Assembly: GCF_016584055.1 (NCBI RefSeq)
Contig: NZ_NRSH01000005.1
Span: 1 to 38,650 of the forward strand
DNA: 38,650 nt
Direction: 5' to 3'
From: Halorhodospira neutriphila
GTDB lineage: Bacteria > Pseudomonadota > Gammaproteobacteria > Nitrococcales > Halorhodospiraceae
Every line of letters begins with the position of its first letter. The stretch's first letter is position 1. Shown piece after piece: positions 34,529 to 38,650 of the stretch. The notes under the pieces were generated by a model. That model searched no databases. It was not told where the DNA came from and saw nothing but the letters and a program-made list of their open reading frames with translations. Both the position numbers and the translations under genes were made by a program.

Positions 34529-35023
34529 TCAGGCCTCGGCGAGCGAGACGGCGCCGCGGATGGAACTCGGCCCCGTGAACGCCGCCCAGAGCTCGCGGTA
34601 GGTCTGCCCCTGGGTGGGGTGGCGCTGGGTGGGGGCGATATCGGCGAGCGGGCGCAGGACGAAGTCGAACTTGAGGATCTCGCGGCGCGGCAGCGTGGCC
34701 GGGTCGCCGTCGACGACGGCCTCGCCCCAGCTCAGCAGGTCGAGGTCGAGGGTGCGGGCGGAGAACTTCGGCCCGGAGCGCTGCCGGCCGTGGGCGCTCT
34801 CGATCTCGTGGAGGGCGGCCAGCACCGCCTCGAGGGGCTCCTCGGCGTCGAAGCCGGCGGCGAGGTTGTAGAAGGCCGCGCCCTCGAAGCCCACCGCCTC
34901 GCTCTCGTAGACGGGGGAGAAAACGATGCCGGGCCACCGGGCGCGCAGTGCGGCCAGGGCCGAGCGGATGTTGCGCTCGCGGTCGATATTGCTGCCGATG
35001 CTGAGATAGGCCCTCACTGCCAC
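34529..35023 (-). CDS. folK: 2-amino-4-hydroxy-6-hydroxymethyldihydropteridine pyrophosphokinase
   Basis: The 164-aa HPPK transfers pyrophosphate from ATP to hydroxymethyl-dihydropterin in folate synthesis. Visible signatures are YLSIGSNIDRERNIRSAL, the pterin-binding FYNLAAGF and the metal-binding RTLDLDLL (DLD). It overlaps folB: the GTG used here lies 7 bp inside the folB end, and a second GTG two codons later forms a GTGA overlap with the folB stop and is equally plausible. Confidence 0.96.
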   Translation of the reverse strand: MAVRAYLSIGSNIDRERNIRSALAALRARWPGIVFSPVYESEAVGFEGAAFYNLAAGFDAEEPLEAVLAALHEIESAHGRQRSGPKFSARTLDLDLLSWGEAVVDGDPATLPRREILKFDFVLRPLADIAPTQRHPTQGQTYRELWAAFTGPSSIRGAVSLAEA

Positions 35024-35373
35024 TGGCCCCCCCGCTCGATGGTCACCCCGACGTCGTCGGCGCCCCGGAGCGCGCCGGGCTTGCTGACCGACAGCCGGAG
35101 CCAGGGGACGCCGAACTCCTCGCGGACGATGCCGGCGACCTGCTCGGCCAGGGTCTCGACGAGGAGGAACTCGCTGTCGCCGACGAAGCCGATGATGCGC
35201 TTGCCGATGGCCTTGTAGTCCAGGGCGTCCTCGATGGCGTCCGTGGCGGCGGCCTGGGCGATGTCGGCGGCCATCTCCAGGTCGATGCGCACCCGCTGGC
35301 GGATGCGCCGCTCCCAGTCGAAGATGCCGATGACGGTCTCGACCTCGAGGCCGCGGATGAAGACAGTATCCAT
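35014..35373 (-). CDS. folB: Dihydroneopterin aldolase
   Basis: The 119-aa FolB cleaves dihydroneopterin to hydroxymethyl-dihydropterin and glycolaldehyde, the step before FolK. It begins MDTVFIRGLEVETVIGIFDW and has the catalytic LVETLAEQVA (Glu) and VSKPGALRGADDVGV stretches. Length is normal. folB and folK overlap, so they form an operon supplying consecutive enzymes. Confidence 0.96.
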   Translation of the reverse strand: MDTVFIRGLEVETVIGIFDWERRIRQRVRIDLEMAADIAQAAATDAIEDALDYKAIGKRIIGFVGDSEFLLVETLAEQVAGIVREEFGVPWLRLSVSKPGALRGADDVGVTIERGGQWQ

Positions 35374-35451
35374 AGCCCCGTAAGTCTCCCGGCCCGCGGC
35401 CTCGAGATCAAGGGCTGCGGCGCCTGCGCCGGTCCTGGGGCGAGGGCGGCC

Positions 35452-35494
35452 CCGGAAACGAGAAGGCCCCGCCGAGCCGGGCTCGACGGGGCCT
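35452..35494 (-). terminator. Intrinsic terminator after groEL
   Basis: On the minus strand, a 14-bp GC-rich stem with one mismatch (AGGCCCCGTCGAGC pairing with GCTCGGCGGGGCCT) is followed by TTCTCGTTT, 41 bp after the groEL stop. Confidence 0.8.
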
Positions 35495-35534
35495 CGTATC
35501 GCGGCGCCAGGGCGCCGGATGGCGCAGGGCCGGC

Positions 35535-37205
<1,671 letters not shown>

Positions 37206-37275
37206 CTACTCGGTCCTGGTGTTCGGTGTGCCGCTGTACCGCGCTGCGTAGGAGGCTCGCTCCGCGCGCGGCGCC

Positions 37276-37563
37276 TTACTCGAAGACGGCCATGACGTCG
37301 TCCTCGCGCATGACGAGGTAGTCCTCGCCGTCGATCTTGACCTCGGTGCCGGCGTACTTGCCGAAGAGGACTTGATCGCCGGGCTTGACCTCGACCGGCC
37401 GGCGCTCGCCGTTGTCGAGGGCCTTGCCGTGGCCGACGGCGATGACCTTGCCCTTCATCGGCTTCTCGGCGGCGGTGTCGGGGATGACGATGCCGCCCGG
37501 CGAGGTACGCTCCTCCTCGAGGCGCTGGATGACCACACGATCGTGCAGGGGACGGATGCTCAT
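37276..37563 (-). CDS. groES: Co-chaperonin GroES (Hsp10)
   Basis: The 95-aa lid of the GroEL chamber, starting [20 protein letters not shown]. The mobile loop is around GGIVIPDTA and the protein ends [17 protein letters not shown]. The ATG at 37563 has GAGAGAGG upstream; the longer frame to 37701 runs through the promoter and operator and is not used. First gene of the heat-shock operon. Confidence 0.98.
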   Translation of the reverse strand: MSIRPLHDRVVIQRLEEERTSPGGIVIPDTAAEKPMKGKVIAVGHGKALDNGERRPVEVKPGDQVLFGKYAGTEVKIDGEDYLVMREDDVMAVFE

Positions 37564-37634
37564 CGGTCCTCTCTCCCTTCTCGGTTGCTCTTGTTCGGTG
37601 TGTGGAGCTCGTGCAGTGGCGACTCGCTGCGCTG

Positions 37635-37661
37635 TTAGCACTCGCTCTCTGTGAGTGCTGA
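37635..37661 (-). promoter_or_regulatory. CIRCE element (HrcA operator) of groESL
   Basis: TTAGCACTC-N9-GAGTGCTGA matches the consensus TTAGCACTC-N9-GAGTGCTAA at 17 of 18 positions. It lies immediately downstream of the groES promoter -10, so HrcA binding would block transcription until heat shock. Confidence 0.95.
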
Positions 37662-37688
37662 TAATAGCGATCGATGCCCGTACGTCAA
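37661..37688 (-). promoter_or_regulatory. Sigma-70 promoter of groESL
   Basis: On the minus strand, TTGACG and TATTAT are separated by 16 nt, and the -10 overlaps the edge of the CIRCE repeat. No sigma-32-type CTTGAAA/CCCCAT pair is seen, so heat regulation appears to rest on HrcA. Confidence 0.75.
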
Positions 37689-37825
37689 GGGGTTGGCCCA
37701 CGGGCCGAGGGGCTCGCCACCGCCCGGCACTCCGTGTATGCGGACGCCGGTGCTAGAATTCAACCCCGCGCAGCGGAACGATTGCCCCAATAGGGGGTCG
37801 CCTGAGCGAGAGGAGGGATCGAGTC

Positions 37826-38146
37826 ATGGCGAGCACGCACCTGATCGCCCTGTGCACATGCCCCGACGAGGCGACCGCGCGGCGGCTGGCCTCGGAGGTC
37901 GTGGAGGCGGGCCTCGCCGCCTGCGTCAACATCCTCCCCGGCGTGACCTCGGTCTTCTACTGGGAGGGCGAGGCGCAGAGCGAGCCGGAGCAGCTGCTGC
38001 TGATCAAGACGACGGATACCGCCTACAGCCGGCTCGAGGCGCACCTCGTGGCGAGCCACCCCTACGAGCTCCCGGAGGTCGTCGCCGTCGGCATCGAGAA
38101 GGGGCTGCAGGGCTTTTTGGACTGGATCGCCCAGCAGGCGCGGTAG
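37826..38146 (+). CDS. cutA: Divalent-cation tolerance protein CutA
   Basis: The 106-aa trimeric PII-like protein has signatures LIALCTCPDEATARRLA, GLAACVNILPGVTSVFYWEG and HPYELPEVVAV. Linked to copper tolerance in E. coli, but its molecular role is still unclear. GAGGAGGGA lies upstream of the ATG. A TAGAAT at 37754 might be a -10, without a good -35. dsbD follows 43 bp later, the same neighbour as in E. coli (cutA-dsbD), so the two are probably one operon. Confidence 0.96.
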   Translation: MASTHLIALCTCPDEATARRLASEVVEAGLAACVNILPGVTSVFYWEGEAQSEPEQLLLIKTTDTAYSRLEAHLVASHPYELPEVVAVGIEKGLQGFLDWIAQQAR

Positions 38147-38189
38147 GCGGCCAGGCGAAAGCACCGGGACTGAACCGAGGGAGCCGAGG

Positions 38190-38650
38190 ATGCAAGGGAT
38201 AAGGGCCGGTCAGCTTGGGAGTCGCGGGCTGGGAGCGCTGCTCCTGGGGGTGTTGCTGCTCGGGGCGGTGGGCGCCGCCGCCCAGCAGGCCGACCCGCGG
38301 GCGCTCTTCCCCCTCGCCGCCGAGCGGGCCGGGGAGCGCCAGCTCGTCGCCCGCTGGGAGATCCCCGAGGACCACTACCTCTACCGCGGCAAGCTCGACT
38401 TCCAGCTCGTCGGCACGGACAACGCCATCGCCGAGGTGACGCTGCCGAGCGGGACGCCGTACGAGGACGAGTTCCTCGGGCGGGTCGAGGTCTACCGCGA
38501 TACCCTCCAGGTCCACATCGAGGCCGAGCGCCCCCTCGGCGAGGGGGTCCGGCTGCGGGCGCAGTTCCAGGGCTGCAACGAGGCGCAGGGGGTCTGCTAC
38601 CCGCCCACGAGCGTCGAGGCCGGCCTCGGCGCTCGTGGGCGGGTAGCAGA
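38190..38650 (+). CDS. dsbD: Thiol:disulfide interchange protein DsbD, 5' part (runs off window)
   Basis: The ATG at 38190 opens a frame still open at the window end. It encodes a signal peptide (LGALLLGVLLLGAVGAAAQQ, residues about 15-34) followed by the periplasmic alpha domain of DsbD: DPRALFPLAAERAG, IPEDHYLYRGKLDF and the redox pair in QFQGCNEAQGVCYPPT (Cys about 131 and 138). DsbD passes electrons from thioredoxin across the membrane to DsbC and CcmG. The final approximately 29 bases fold back on the preceding 29, so the encoded residues after about 144 are probably not genuine. Confidence 0.9.
   Translation, partial: MQGIRAGQLGSRGLGALLLGVLLLGAVGAAAQQADPRALFPLAAERAGERQLVARWEIPEDHYLYRGKLDFQLVGTDNAIAEVTLPSGTPYEDEFLGRVEVYRDTLQVHIEAERPLGEGVRLRAQFQGCNEAQGVCYPPTSVEAGLGARGRVA
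38593..38650. repeat. 58-bp fold-back palindrome at window end
   Basis: Bases 38593-38621 and 38622-38650 are reverse complements with one mismatch, with no loop. The palindrome ends exactly at the last base and lies inside dsbD. Most likely an artefact at a contig edge. Confidence 0.9.

Noticed and set aside
37754-37759. TAGAAT as -10 of a cutA promoter
   Set aside because: No acceptable -35 element lies 16-18 nt upstream.

Overview
The window comes from a high-GC gammaproteobacterium. The order rpsU-yqeY-dnaG-rpoD with a tRNA-Ile2(CAU) gene beyond rpoD, glnE followed by an LPS-type locus, folK/folB, groES/groEL, cutA and dsbD all point that way. The proteins look most like purple sulfur or halophilic Ectothiorhodospiraceae (Halorhodospira-like). 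That placement is an inference from protein style and synteny, not from a search.

Layout. 1-2172: the 3' part of a membrane-anchored pentapeptide-repeat protein, an unrecognised small protein and an NsrR-type Rrf2 regulator, all on +. 2243-3571: a canonical-geometry NsrR operator followed by a short hybrid-cluster protein gene (hcp). 3781-4935: an FMN-dependent alpha-hydroxy-acid dehydrogenase. 4958-7572: a 2.6 kb insertion carrying an Rpn-type PD-(D/E)XK nuclease and a DUF1186 protein. It is bracketed by a 113-bp direct repeat of the dehydrogenase 3' end plus the last 10 nt of the tRNA. 7676-12355 (minus): tRNA-Ile2 and the macromolecular-synthesis operon rpsU-yqeY-dnaG-rpoD. 12523-14385: a TnpB-type RNA-guided nuclease element and an IS1595 transposase remnant. 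14594-17521 (minus): glnE.

17627-34498 is the most distinctive part: a surface-glycan/LPS locus with seven apparently intact sulfotransferase genes and one broken one. They are interleaved with four related GT4 glycosyltransferases, an MsbA-type flippase, an O-antigen-ligase/polymerase-type membrane protein and a ParB-fold-like protein. This position next to glnE matches the LPS core locus of pseudomonads (glnE ... waa genes ... waaL, msbA). The simplest reading is a machine that builds and heavily sulfates LPS or an exopolysaccharide. Its middle (about 26.2-28.5 kb, and again about 31.2-32.5 kb) is visibly AT-richer, with different codon use and TTG starts. An internally deleted ISL3 element, a truncated sulfotransferase and a 135-bp MITE sit at the seams, so this variable core appears to have been acquired and reshuffled.

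34529-38650: folK-folB (minus), then groES-groEL (minus) under a CIRCE/HrcA operator with a terminator after groEL. cutA and the 5' end of dsbD follow on +. The last 58 bases form a near-perfect fold-back palindrome ending exactly at the window edge, most likely an assembly or amplification artefact.
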